A stretch of DNA of 14,378 nucleotides from Rhodospirillaceae bacterium (GTDB lineage Bacteria > Pseudomonadota > Alphaproteobacteria > Rhodospirillales > Magnetospirillaceae): NCBI GenBank assembly GCA_030151865.1, contig JASLCK010000267.1, positions 1 to 14,378 on the forward strand. The letters run 5' to 3'. This document shows, in pieces, positions 1 to 5,853 of this stretch. Made by a program: the position numbers and the translations under genes. Within the stretch, counting starts at the first letter, position 1, and each line of letters begins with the position of its first letter. The notes beneath the pieces were generated by a model, which was not told the DNA's origin, ran no database searches, and was given only the letters and a program-made list of their open reading frames with translations.

Positions 1-5
1 CCATC

Positions 6-1121
6 ATGAGCGACGCCGACGTTATCGTCGTCGGCGCCGGGATCATCGGCGCGGCCTGCGCCCACCGGCTGGCGGGGGATGGGCTTCGGGTGCTGCTGCT
101 GGACAATCGCAGCGGCGGGGCCACCAACGCCGGAATGGGCCATCTGGTCTGCCTGGACGACAGCCCAGCGGAACTGGCGTTGTGCCATGACAGCCTGCGC
201 CGCTGGAACGCCCTGGTCCCCGATCTGCCCGCCGATTGCGCCTGGAGCGGCTGCGGCACTTTATGGCTGGCGCAAACGCCCGAGGAGATGGAAACCGCCA
301 AGCACAAGGCGGCGACCTTCCGCGCCTTGGGCATCGACAGCCATCTGATCGGCGCACAGGCCCTAGCCCAATTGGAACCGTCGCTGCGCCCCGGCCTGTC
401 GGGTGGTTTAAAGGTGCCGGGCGATTCCATCATTTATGCCCCCAACGTCGCCCGCTGGTTCGCCGCCAATGGCGGGGCCAACCTGCGCTGCCGCGAGGCC
501 GAGGTGACCGCCCTGGTGGGCAGCACCGTGCATCTGAGCGACGGCGGGCGGTTGGTCGCCCCGCATATTCTGATCGCCAACGGCCTGGACGCCGCCCGGC
601 TGCTGCCGGAACTGCCGATCCGCCCCAAAAAGGGCCATCTGGCCATCACCGACCGCTATGACCACGGCATCAAACATCAGTTGGTCGAACTGGGCTATGG
701 GGCCAGCGCCCATGCCAGCAACGGCATGTCGGTGGCCTTTAATGTCCAACCCCGTCCCACCGGGCAGTTGCTGATCGGATCGTCGCGCCAATTCGACGAC
801 ACCAGCCGCGCCGTGGCCTTTCCGGTGCTGCGCCAGATGCTGCGCCGTGCCGCCTGGTATTTGCCCGATCTGGCCGACATGACCATCATCCGCTGCTGGA
901 CCGGCCTGCGCCCCGCATCCCCCGATGGATTACCGCTGCTGGGCGAACATCCCAGCCGTCCCGGAATTTGGTTGGCGGTCGGGCATGAAGGGTTGGGGGT
1001 GACCACCGCCCCGGGCAGCGCCGAAATCCTCTCGGCCCTGATGACGGGCCGCCGCCCATCGCTGGACCCGTCGCCCTATCTGGCGTCCCGGTATCTGGAC
1101 GCCGCCCCGGTCAAAGGATAG
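6..1121 (+). CDS. DAO-family FAD-dependent dehydrogenase subunit (HcnC / D-amino acid or hydroxyproline dehydrogenase type)
   Basis: Flavoprotein of 371 residues that probably oxidises the C-N bond of an amino acid or opine-like substrate and passes electrons to the two partner subunits encoded next. Seen: an N-terminal Rossmann FAD motif VVGAGIIGAACA (GxGxxG at residues 10-15) with an acidic residue, D33, ending the second strand, and a C-terminal DAO signature, GHEGLGVTTAPGSAEILS, which closes the FAD site. No signal peptide or membrane segment is present, so it should be cytoplasmic or peripheral on the inner membrane. The length is close to DAO-type subunits (about 370-420). The start is the first Met before the Rossmann strand; only five bases precede it, so its ribosome-binding site lies mostly outside the window and a slightly earlier start cannot be excluded. 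The next gene starts 4 nt after the stop. Family assignment is firm; substrate is unknown. Confidence 0.9.
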   Translation: MSDADVIVVGAGIIGAACAHRLAGDGLRVLLLDNRSGGATNAGMGHLVCLDDSPAELALCHDSLRRWNALVPDLPADCAWSGCGTLWLAQTPEEMETAKHKAATFRALGIDSHLIGAQALAQLEPSLRPGLSGGLKVPGDSIIYAPNVARWFAANGGANLRCREAEVTALVGSTVHLSDGGRLVAPHILIANGLDAARLLPELPIRPKKGHLAITDRYDHGIKHQLVELGYGASAHASNGMSVAFNVQPRPTGQLLIGSSRQFDDTSRAVAFPVLRQMLRRAAWYLPDLADMTIIRCWTGLRPASPDGLPLLGEHPSRPGIWLAVGHEGLGVTTAPGSAEILSALMTGRRPSLDPSPYLASRYLDAAPVKG

Positions 1122-1125
1122 CGCC

Positions 1126-1395
1126 ATGCACACAGGGATTGCGCCGCCGACAAGCGGGATCATCAGCCTGACCATCGACGGCGAGGTGGTGCAGGTGGCG
1201 TCAGGCACCAGCGTTGCCGCCGCCATCAGCCAAAGCCGGTTGGATCAATGCCGTATCTCGGTATCCGGTCAGCCGCGCACGGCCTTTTGCGGTATGGGAA
1301 TTTGCCAGGAATGTCGGGTCAGCATCGACGGCAAACGCCGCCCGGCCTGCCAGACCCCCTGCCGTCCCGGCATGGTGGTGGAGCGGTTGAAATGA
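1126..1395 (+). CDS. Small (2Fe-2S)-binding subunit (HcnA / opine oxidase gamma type)
   Basis: Ferredoxin-like protein of 89 residues, the electron-transfer subunit of the dehydrogenase. Seen: a beta-grasp start (ISLTIDGEVVQVASGTSV) and the plant-type [2Fe-2S] ligand pattern C55-x4-C60-x2-C63 followed by C75 in RPACQTPC. C79 lies close by but is probably not a ligand. The start at 1126 is supported by AAAGGA at 1113-1118, which overlaps the end of the upstream gene and sits 7 nt before the ATG. Its last codons overlap the next gene in ATGA (1392-1395), a sign of translational coupling and one operon. In the HcnABC/OoxAB family this subunit bridges the two flavoproteins; that role is inferred here from homology and context. 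Confidence 0.9.
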   Translation: MHTGIAPPTSGIISLTIDGEVVQVASGTSVAAAISQSRLDQCRISVSGQPRTAFCGMGICQECRVSIDGKRRPACQTPCRPGMVVERLK

Positions 1396-2675
1396 ACGAC
1401 GATCTTTCCCTGCCACCCTTGCGGCAAATGGCCTGCGACATTCTGATCATCGGGGCCGGACCGGCCGGCATGGCGGCGGCCATCGCCGCGGCCGAGTGCG
1501 GCAAACGGATTCTGGTGCTGGACGACAATCCCCGCATGGGCGGGCAAATCTGGCGCGACGGCCCCACCGTGCGCCACGGCCTGCTGGCCAGCCGCTATCG
1601 CCGCCGCTTTGCCGAGGCGGGCGGCATCGGCTTTTTGCCCGGCTGTAAAATCCAAGGGGCCATCGCCCCCCATCGCCTGTTGTTCGAAGATCAGGACGGC
1701 GGCGGCGTCATTGCCTGGAAGCGCCTGATCCTGTGCACCGGCGCGCGGGAATTACTGCTGCCCTTTCCCGGCTGGACCTTGCCCGGCGTCACCGGCGCGG
1801 GCGGATTGCAAGCCCTGGTCAAGGGTGGGATGTCGCTGACCGGCCAACGGGTGGTGGTGGCGGGCAGCGGCCCCTTGTTGCTGAGCGTCGCCAAGACTGC
1901 CCGCGAGGCCGGGGCCAAGATCACCGCCATCGCCGAACAAGCCCCGCTGGACCGTCTGACCGCGTTTACCCTGGGATTATGGCGTTGGCCCGGTAAAGCG
2001 GTGCAGGCGGCGAGGCTGATTGATCCCCATTACCGCACCGGCATCCATGTGGTGGAAGCCATCGGCACCGACAGGCTGGAGGCCGTGCGGCTGCGCCAGG
2101 GCGAGCGGGAATTTCTTGTCCCCTGCGACCGGCTGGCCTGCGGCTTCGGTCTGGTGGCCAACACCGAATTGGGGGTGTCGCTGGGGTGCCGGGTTCAAGA
2201 CGGAGCCCTGGCGGTGGACCAGCATCAAACCACCAGCGAACCGGGCATTTATGCGGCGGGGGAATGTGCTGGCGTCGGCGGATCGGAACTGGCGCTGTGC
2301 GAAGGGGAAATCGCCGGATATGCCGCCTGTGGCGATCAGGCCAAAGCCGATGCCCTGGTGGCGAAGCGCGATCATTGGCGGCATTTTGCGGCCCGGCTGG
2401 CCGATTGTTTCGCCTTGGCCCCGAGGCTGAAAACCCTGGCCCGCCCCGACACCTTGTTATGCCGCTGCGAGGATGTTTCCTACGCCCAAGTGACCGCAGC
2501 CGGATCGTGGATCGCCGCCAAGCTGGCCAGCCGCAGCGGCATGGGACCATGTCAGGGCAAGGTCTGCGCCACCGCCGCTGCCCATCTGTTCGGCTGGCGA
2601 CCACCCGATCCCCGCTTCCCCTTAACCCCCATCAGGGTCGATACCCTGCTGAGGGCCGAAGATGTAAACGACTGA
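1392..2675 (+). CDS. FAD/NAD(P)-fold oxidoreductase subunit with C-terminal BFD-like [2Fe-2S] segment (HcnB type)
   Basis: Second flavoprotein of the complex, 427 residues. Seen: an FAD Rossmann motif IIGAGPAGMAAAIAAAE (GxGxxG at 21-26), a DDNPRMGGQIWR segment typical of HcnB-like proteins, a second dinucleotide fold with GSGPLL at 158-163, and a C-terminal cluster segment with C357-x-C359 and C387-x4-C392 (GMGPCQGKVC), which fits a BFD-like [2Fe-2S] site. The reading frame is open upstream to 1248, but the real start is the Met at 1392. It overlaps the previous stop as ATGA, gives the expected N terminus 20 residues before the first glycine, and avoids reading out of frame through the [2Fe-2S] subunit gene. 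The family member could be cyanide synthase, opine oxidase or D-hydroxyproline dehydrogenase; the subunit order DAO, 2Fe-2S, FAD differs from canonical hcnABC. Confidence 0.9.
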   Translation: MNDDLSLPPLRQMACDILIIGAGPAGMAAAIAAAECGKRILVLDDNPRMGGQIWRDGPTVRHGLLASRYRRRFAEAGGIGFLPGCKIQGAIAPHRLLFEDQDGGGVIAWKRLILCTGARELLLPFPGWTLPGVTGAGGLQALVKGGMSLTGQRVVVAGSGPLLLSVAKTAREAGAKITAIAEQAPLDRLTAFTLGLWRWPGKAVQAARLIDPHYRTGIHVVEAIGTDRLEAVRLRQGEREFLVPCDRLACGFGLVANTELGVSLGCRVQDGALAVDQHQTTSEPGIYAAGECAGVGGSELALCEGEIAGYAACGDQAKADALVAKRDHWRHFAARLADCFALAPRLKTLARPDTLLCRCEDVSYAQVTAAGSWIAAKLASRSGMGPCQGKVCATAAAHLFGWRPPDPRFPLTPIRVDTLLRAEDVND

Positions 2676-2682
2676 TCTTCCC

Positions 2683-2720
2683 AACTCCCGATGACGCAAT
2701 GCTTCATCGGGAGTTTTTTT
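2683..2720 (+). terminator. Rho-independent terminator of the dehydrogenase operon
   Basis: Perfect 12-bp inverted repeat: AACTCCCGATGA at 2683-2694 and TCATCGGGAGTT at 2704-2715. It has a 9-nt loop and a run of seven T that begins inside the second arm and ends at 2720. It starts 7 nt after the stop codon of the third oxidoreductase gene. This cleanly separates the dehydrogenase operon from the tail-collar genes. Confidence 0.93.
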
Positions 2721-2991
2721 ATGCCCCCAAAATACATCTCAAAAAAATGCCACCGGCCATGGCAAAATCCACATTAAAACAACTAATAGGATTAAATTTT
2801 GGAATTTTAGAATCGACAAACAACCATGAAACAACGGTTTAACCAGGAGTTCAAGATAGCCGACAACTGATCAGATAAAAAATTCTTTCCCTCTCAGGTT
2901 GTGCACATTCGATGAAAATGCCATGCTTCCATCTGAAGCACGTTAAGGTTGCCAATTTTACGGCGCACATCTTTTAGGAGAGGATTTAATC
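2721..2991. other. AT-rich intergenic region upstream of the tail-collar genes
   Basis: This 271-nt gap is visibly poorer in GC than its surroundings, with A/T runs around 2740-2747, 2790-2808 and 2876-2883. It presumably carries the promoter for the tail-collar genes, but I could not find a convincing -35/-10 pair. Near its end, AGGAGAGGA at 2976-2984 is a strong ribosome-binding site for the gene at 2992. A 31-codon open frame at 2747-2842 has no ribosome-binding site and I do not call it a gene. Confidence 0.6.
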
Positions 2992-3645
2992 ATGGATTTT
3001 TATCTCGGCAGCATCGTCTTATGGCCAATGCGGTGGATCCCCGAATATTGGGCTGTGTGCGACGGCAGCCTTTTGCAAATTCAGCAATATCAGGCGCTGT
3101 ACTCGCTGCTTGGTACGGTCTATGGCGGCAATGGCACCACCAACTTTGCTCTGCCTGATTTGCGCGGGCTTTTGCCGGTCGGCTCTCCGCAGACCACCAC
3201 TGCCGGGATCAAATACGGAACCCAGATGGGGACGTTCAGCAATTACGGCACGACATCCCCCCTGCCCACCAATTTTTTGCCCGCGCACAATCACACCGTG
3301 ACGCTGGCCCAGCAAACATTGGCGCCGGTCACGGCCCAGGCCAGCATTCCGGCCGTCTCCAATACGACTGGGGCCGTCAGTATCCCTGGCACCGGCGTAT
3401 CGCTGGCCCAGTCTGATGATTCCGCCATCGGCGGCGCCCCCACGATCTATAGCACCACCCCCCCCAACACCACTCTGAAGCCCTTCAACGTCTCCGTGCC
3501 CGGCGGCACTATTCCGGGACAAACCGTGACCACCAGTACAGCCAGCGGCAGCACTACCCCCGTCAACCTGACCGTGAACGTTCCGGGTGTCCTGACCCTG
3601 AATTACATCATTTGCACCAACGGCCTGTATCCGATGCGCCCCTGA
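2992..3645 (+). CDS. Phage tail-collar domain protein, MdpB-like, copy 1
   Basis: Protein of 217 residues in the tail-collar (microcystin-dependent protein, COG4675-like) family. Seen: an N-terminal collar domain of about residues 4-62, with C23-DGSLL, LGTVYGGNGTTNFALPDLRG and LLPVG; a central HxH motif LPAHNHT at 96-102; a low-complexity Ser/Thr/Ala/Pro stretch; then a conserved block DDSAIGGAPTIYST and the C-terminal VNVPG...NYIICTNGLYP. There are exactly two cysteines, C23 and C208. No signal peptide or transmembrane segment is visible. Members I recall are about 170-180 residues, so the middle looks expanded. HxH pairs bind metal in the trimeric tips of T4 gp12 and gp37; a similar trimeric metal-bound tip here is inference. 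No other phage genes occur nearby. The start is supported by AGGAGAGGA at 2976-2984. Function in the cell is unknown. Confidence 0.88.
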   Translation: MDFYLGSIVLWPMRWIPEYWAVCDGSLLQIQQYQALYSLLGTVYGGNGTTNFALPDLRGLLPVGSPQTTTAGIKYGTQMGTFSNYGTTSPLPTNFLPAHNHTVTLAQQTLAPVTAQASIPAVSNTTGAVSIPGTGVSLAQSDDSAIGGAPTIYSTTPPNTTLKPFNVSVPGGTIPGQTVTTSTASGSTTPVNLTVNVPGVLTLNYIICTNGLYPMRP

Positions 3646-3702
3646 TCCGCCCCATCGATAGCGTCAAAGCATTCTCAAAAATACAACTATTAGGAGATAA
3701 TC

Positions 3703-4347
3703 ATGGATTACTATCTCGGAGAAATCATCATTTGGAGTGCCCCTTGGCTGCCTCAAGGCTTCATGTGGTGCAATGGGGCCCAGCTTCAGGTTTCGCAATA
3801 TCAGGCGCTCTTTGCCATCATCGGCACGACCTATGGCGGCAACGGAACCACAACATTCGCCCTTCCTGATCTGCGCGGTGTCCTGCCACTGGGAGCAGCC
3901 AATCTGACACCCGGCGCCAAGGCCGGGACCCCGATGTCTATTCCGAACAGCGGTTATGCTCTGACCGGTCCGATTCGCCTGCCTGCACACGCTCATAACG
4001 TCCAGATTCCCAGCAGCACAGTTCAGGCGACAAACGCCAGCGTTTCAATTCCGGTGGTCAACACCCTTACCAATGCAACAGCAACCCCTGGGATCAACAC
4101 GGTCCTCTCGGTCGCCGATGACGCCGGCATTGGTGGTGCTCCGACCATTTACAGCACGGCGACGGCCAACACCAACTTGAAGCCGTTTAACGCTCAGGTC
4201 CCCTCACAAACGATCCCCGGCAGCACGGTAACCAGCACAACGGCGGGTACGGTCGCTGACGGCGTGATGGTGCCGGTCAACGTTCCCGGCGTATTGAGCG
4301 TGAACTACCTCATTTGCGTTAACGGCATCTTCCCGTCGCGGGCCTGA
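3703..4347 (+). CDS. Phage tail-collar domain protein, MdpB-like, copy 2
   Basis: Paralogue of 214 residues in the same layout as copy 1: collar domain at about residues 4-62 (C23-NGAQL, IGTTYGGNGTTTFALPDLRG), HxH motif LPAHAHN at 93-99, variable centre, DDAGIGGAPTIYST block and the C-terminal VNVPG...NYLICVNGIFPSRA. The ending in GIFPSR is typical of the family. Two cysteines, C23 and C205, match those of copy 1. The start is supported by AGGAGA at 3692-3697, 5 nt before the ATG. The 57-nt gap from copy 1 holds no terminator, so the two are probably cotranscribed. A sampled line (4021-4080) has 31 of 60 G+C, well below the upstream operon. No signal peptide is seen, so if the protein acts outside the cell it needs a non-Sec route. 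Confidence 0.88.
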   Translation: MDYYLGEIIIWSAPWLPQGFMWCNGAQLQVSQYQALFAIIGTTYGGNGTTTFALPDLRGVLPLGAANLTPGAKAGTPMSIPNSGYALTGPIRLPAHAHNVQIPSSTVQATNASVSIPVVNTLTNATATPGINTVLSVADDAGIGGAPTIYSTATANTNLKPFNAQVPSQTIPGSTVTSTTAGTVADGVMVPVNVPGVLSVNYLICVNGIFPSRA

Positions 4348-4359
4348 TCATCCACCCAG

Positions 4360-4387
4360 GAAGGAATGGCGGAACCGCCATTCCTTC
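4360..4387 (+). promoter_or_regulatory. Strong intercistronic hairpin between tail-collar genes 2 and 3
   Basis: Perfect inverted repeat with 13-nt arms: GAAGGAATGGCGG at 4360-4372 and CCGCCATTCCTTC at 4375-4387, separated by only AA. It lies 12 nt after the stop of copy 2 and about 44 nt before copy 3. The 3' side reads TGTCGGCAGG, with no T-run, so a classical rho-independent terminator is unlikely. A transcript-processing or 3'-end-protecting hairpin that sets different levels of the flanking genes is a reasonable inference. Confidence 0.65.
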
Positions 4388-4430
4388 TGTCGGCAGGACC
4401 GCTTTTCCCGATTTCAGCAAGGATGGCATC

Positions 4431-5090
4431 ATGGATTTTTATCTTGGTCAGGTTTTTTTATGGGCGGGCACCTGGATTCCCAACGGGTTCGCTACGTGCC
4501 AGGGGCAGTTGCTGAGCATCAACACTTATGCGGCGCTTTATTCCATCATCGGAACTACTTATGGCGGCAATGGTCAGACAACCTTCGCCTTACCGAATCT
4601 GTCTGGCGCCGTTCCCGTTGGCGTCAACCCTAACGGCATTCCGCTCGGACACACAGGCGGGCAACCTTTAGCCACGCTGGGAGGCATGGGACAGACCGCA
4701 CCGCTTACCCTTATCAATCTGCCCGCGCACACTCACACAATCGCGGCCGGCAGCATGTCCGCCAATCCGGCCCAAGTCAGCATCAATATTCCGGCCGTTG
4801 GAACTTTTGACGCGGCCACCGCCAGCGGAACACCTGGCCCAACCATGTCTTTCTCCGTGCCCGACGACAGCGCCGTGGGTGGCAGCCCCACCATCTACAG
4901 CACGGCGGCGCCGACGACGACATTGAAACCCTTTGCGGCGACGGTGTCTCCCTCCGCCATTCCGCCGCAAGCAGTGTCCACGTCACCGACAGGTTTGCCA
5001 ACCGGCACCCCCTTAGCGGTCAATATGCCGGGGGCGTTGGCGATGTATTACATCATCTGCATCAATGGCCTTTACCCGCCCCGACCTTAA
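4431..5090 (+). CDS. Phage tail-collar domain protein, MdpB-like, copy 3
   Basis: Third paralogue, 219 residues. Seen: collar domain at about residues 4-62 (C23-QGQLL, IGTTYGGNGQTTFALPNLSG, with NLSG replacing the DLRG of the other two), HxH motif LPAHTHT at 97-103, a Pro/Ala/Thr-rich centre, DDSAVGGSPTIYST and the C-terminal VNMPG...YYIICINGLYPPRP. Cysteines are C23 and C210 only. The first codons are nearly the same as copy 1 at the DNA level (ATGGATTTTTATCT). The ribosome-binding site is AAGGA at 4419-4423, 7 nt upstream. The three copies diverge most between the HxH motif and the DD..GG block, which suggests that this segment carries binding specificity. It precedes the acetyltransferase gene by 81 nt. 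Confidence 0.88.
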   Translation: MDFYLGQVFLWAGTWIPNGFATCQGQLLSINTYAALYSIIGTTYGGNGQTTFALPNLSGAVPVGVNPNGIPLGHTGGQPLATLGGMGQTAPLTLINLPAHTHTIAAGSMSANPAQVSINIPAVGTFDAATASGTPGPTMSFSVPDDSAVGGSPTIYSTAAPTTTLKPFAATVSPSAIPPQAVSTSPTGLPTGTPLAVNMPGALAMYYIICINGLYPPRP

Positions 5091-5121
5091 GCCCAACCTT
5101 AAAGATGTCAGGGGAGAGCGT

Positions 5122-5235
5122 ATGCTGGACAATCCGCGTTCGCTCTTCTCTGCTTTCAGGAAAGCATATCCATGCCGCCCATCTTTGAGCTGCGACCGCA
5201 ACAAGAGGATGACGCGGTTTTTATCCAGGCGTTGA
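5122..5235 (+). CDS. Possible short upstream frame overlapping the acetyltransferase start
   Basis: A 37-codon frame starting MLDNPRSLFSAFRKAYP and ending with TGA at 5233-5235, read in a different frame from the acetyltransferase and overlapping its first 64 bases. It has a better ribosome-binding site (AGGGGAG at 5110-5116, 5 nt before its ATG) than the acetyltransferase itself. The segment AGAGCG at 5115-5120 can pair with CGCTCT at 5141-5146, around the start. The product resembles nothing I recognise. It may be a translation-coupling leader, a remnant, or chance. Confidence 0.22.
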   Translation: MLDNPRSLFSAFRKAYPCRPSLSCDRNKRMTRFLSRR

Positions 5236-5651
5236 TCAATCAGCATAAACAAGACAGCCTGATTCAAGCAGGGCTGCCTATATCCTTGGTCGAGCATTTG
5301 CTTCCAATGCAGGTCCGGGCGCATCTGGCGGGTATTGTAGGCGACCGCCAGGACATCATCATGTTAAACGGCGTCCCTGTTGGCCGGATCGTCATGCAAC
5401 GACGCACCAATGCGCTGCATCTGGTGGAATTGCTGCTGTCCGTGGACCAACGCGGCAAAGGTTTGGGAAGCGCCCTGATTTCGTATTTGCAAGTCTACGC
5501 CCGAAAGGAGCGGATCAACATCAGCTTGAATGTTGAAGTCATCAATCCGGCTCGGGCTCTTTACAATCGGATGGGTTTTAAAGAGAGACCAATACAAGGG
5601 GTGAGTGTCCCTATGGAGTGGCGCCACGATGCAGATATTTGTAAAAGCTGA
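5172..5651 (+). CDS. GNAT-family N-acetyltransferase
   Basis: Predicted acetyl-CoA-dependent N-acetyltransferase of 159 residues, cytoplasmic. Seen: the usual GNAT start, FELRPQQEDDAVFIQALI; the acetyl-CoA pyrophosphate loop QRGKGLGSAL (R94-G-K-G97-L-G99, the R-x-x-G-x-G motif) after strand LHLVELLLSV; and the C-terminal motif NVEVINPARALYNRMGFKE at about 120-138. Its length is normal for a single GNAT domain. The start at 5172 has AGGAAA at 5158-5163, 8 nt upstream, and matches the family N terminus. It follows the tail-collar genes in the same direction. From memory, GNATs of this subtype (RP..EDD..F...L start) often sit beside MdpB-type triplets, so it may acetylate one of the neighbouring products; that is inference and the substrate is unknown. 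Confidence 0.87.
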   Translation: MPPIFELRPQQEDDAVFIQALINQHKQDSLIQAGLPISLVEHLLPMQVRAHLAGIVGDRQDIIMLNGVPVGRIVMQRRTNALHLVELLLSVDQRGKGLGSALISYLQVYARKERINISLNVEVINPARALYNRMGFKERPIQGVSVPMEWRHDADICKS

Positions 5652-5671
5652 CACAGCAGCCGACAAAAACC

Positions 5672-5693
5672 ACCAATAGTTATAACTATTGGT
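5672..5693. promoter_or_regulatory. Perfect 22-bp palindrome, candidate operator upstream of the giant adhesin gene
   Basis: The arms ACCAATAGTT (5672-5681) and AACTATTGGT (5684-5693) flank a central AT, making an uninterrupted perfect palindrome 20 nt after the acetyltransferase stop. It is followed by ATATCCGC rather than a T-run, so it is not a standard terminator. Symmetry and AT-richness suit a dimeric transcription factor. The core ATAG-N6-CTAT resembles LysR-type sites in outline, but the spacing differs from the OxyR consensus (N7) and I cannot name the regulator. Confidence 0.55.
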
Positions 5694-5712
5694 ATATCCG
5701 CAAACATAACAT

Positions 5713-5729
5713 GCTTAATGCCGTTAAGC
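5713..5729. promoter_or_regulatory. Second short inverted repeat in the adhesin promoter region
   Basis: GCTTAA at 5713-5718 and TTAAGC at 5724-5729 with a 5-nt spacer. Its centre lies about 38 bp downstream of the centre of the 22-bp palindrome. With arms of only 6 bp it could be chance; its place in an AT-rich gap before a 6.9-kb gene makes a regulatory role possible. Confidence 0.25.
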
Positions 5730-5798
5730 TCAATCAGAACGTGTTTTCTGTTGAAACCTTGATTTATTTGCACAATCCTGGCTGCAAACGCTGAGGAC

Positions 5799-5816
5799 CG
5801 CGCGTTTTTGCGCGCG
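5799..5816 (+). promoter_or_regulatory. GC-only hairpin in the probable 5' leader of the adhesin gene
   Basis: CGCGCG at 5799-5804 and CGCGCG at 5811-5816 enclose a TTTTTG loop, ending 37 nt before the adhesin start codon. There is no T-run on the 3' side, so termination is unlikely. If transcribed, it would form a short stable stem just upstream of the ribosome-binding site (AGAGGA at 5839-5844) and could tune translation or protect the transcript end. Confidence 0.35.
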
Positions 5817-5853
5817 CTCACTCAACCGTCAGTGACGAAGAGGAAATGCAGCC

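Noticed and set aside
6..2675. Firm naming as hcnA, hcnB and hcnC
   Set aside because: The subunit order is different, the subunits are shorter than typical Hcn proteins, and other enzymes share the same architecture, so gene symbols were left empty.
2747..2842. 31-codon open frame in the gap before the tail-collar genes
   Set aside because: No ribosome-binding site (only an A-run precedes the ATG) and no recognisable product; it sits in AT-rich probable promoter DNA.
2781..3695. Similar words AACTAATAGG (2781-2790) and AACTATTAGG (3686-3695) to one arm of the 22-bp palindrome
   Set aside because: Neither is part of an inverted repeat, and the second overlaps a ribosome-binding site, so the likeness is probably chance.
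2992..5090. Prophage or phage remnant
   Set aside because: Only tail-collar proteins are present, in three tandem copies. No terminase, capsid, portal, baseplate, lysis or integrase gene is visible, and the family is well known in chromosomal non-phage settings.
5672..5693. The palindrome as a rho-independent terminator for the acetyltransferase gene
   Set aside because: The stem is AT-rich with an effectively absent loop, and no T-run follows. An operator fits better.
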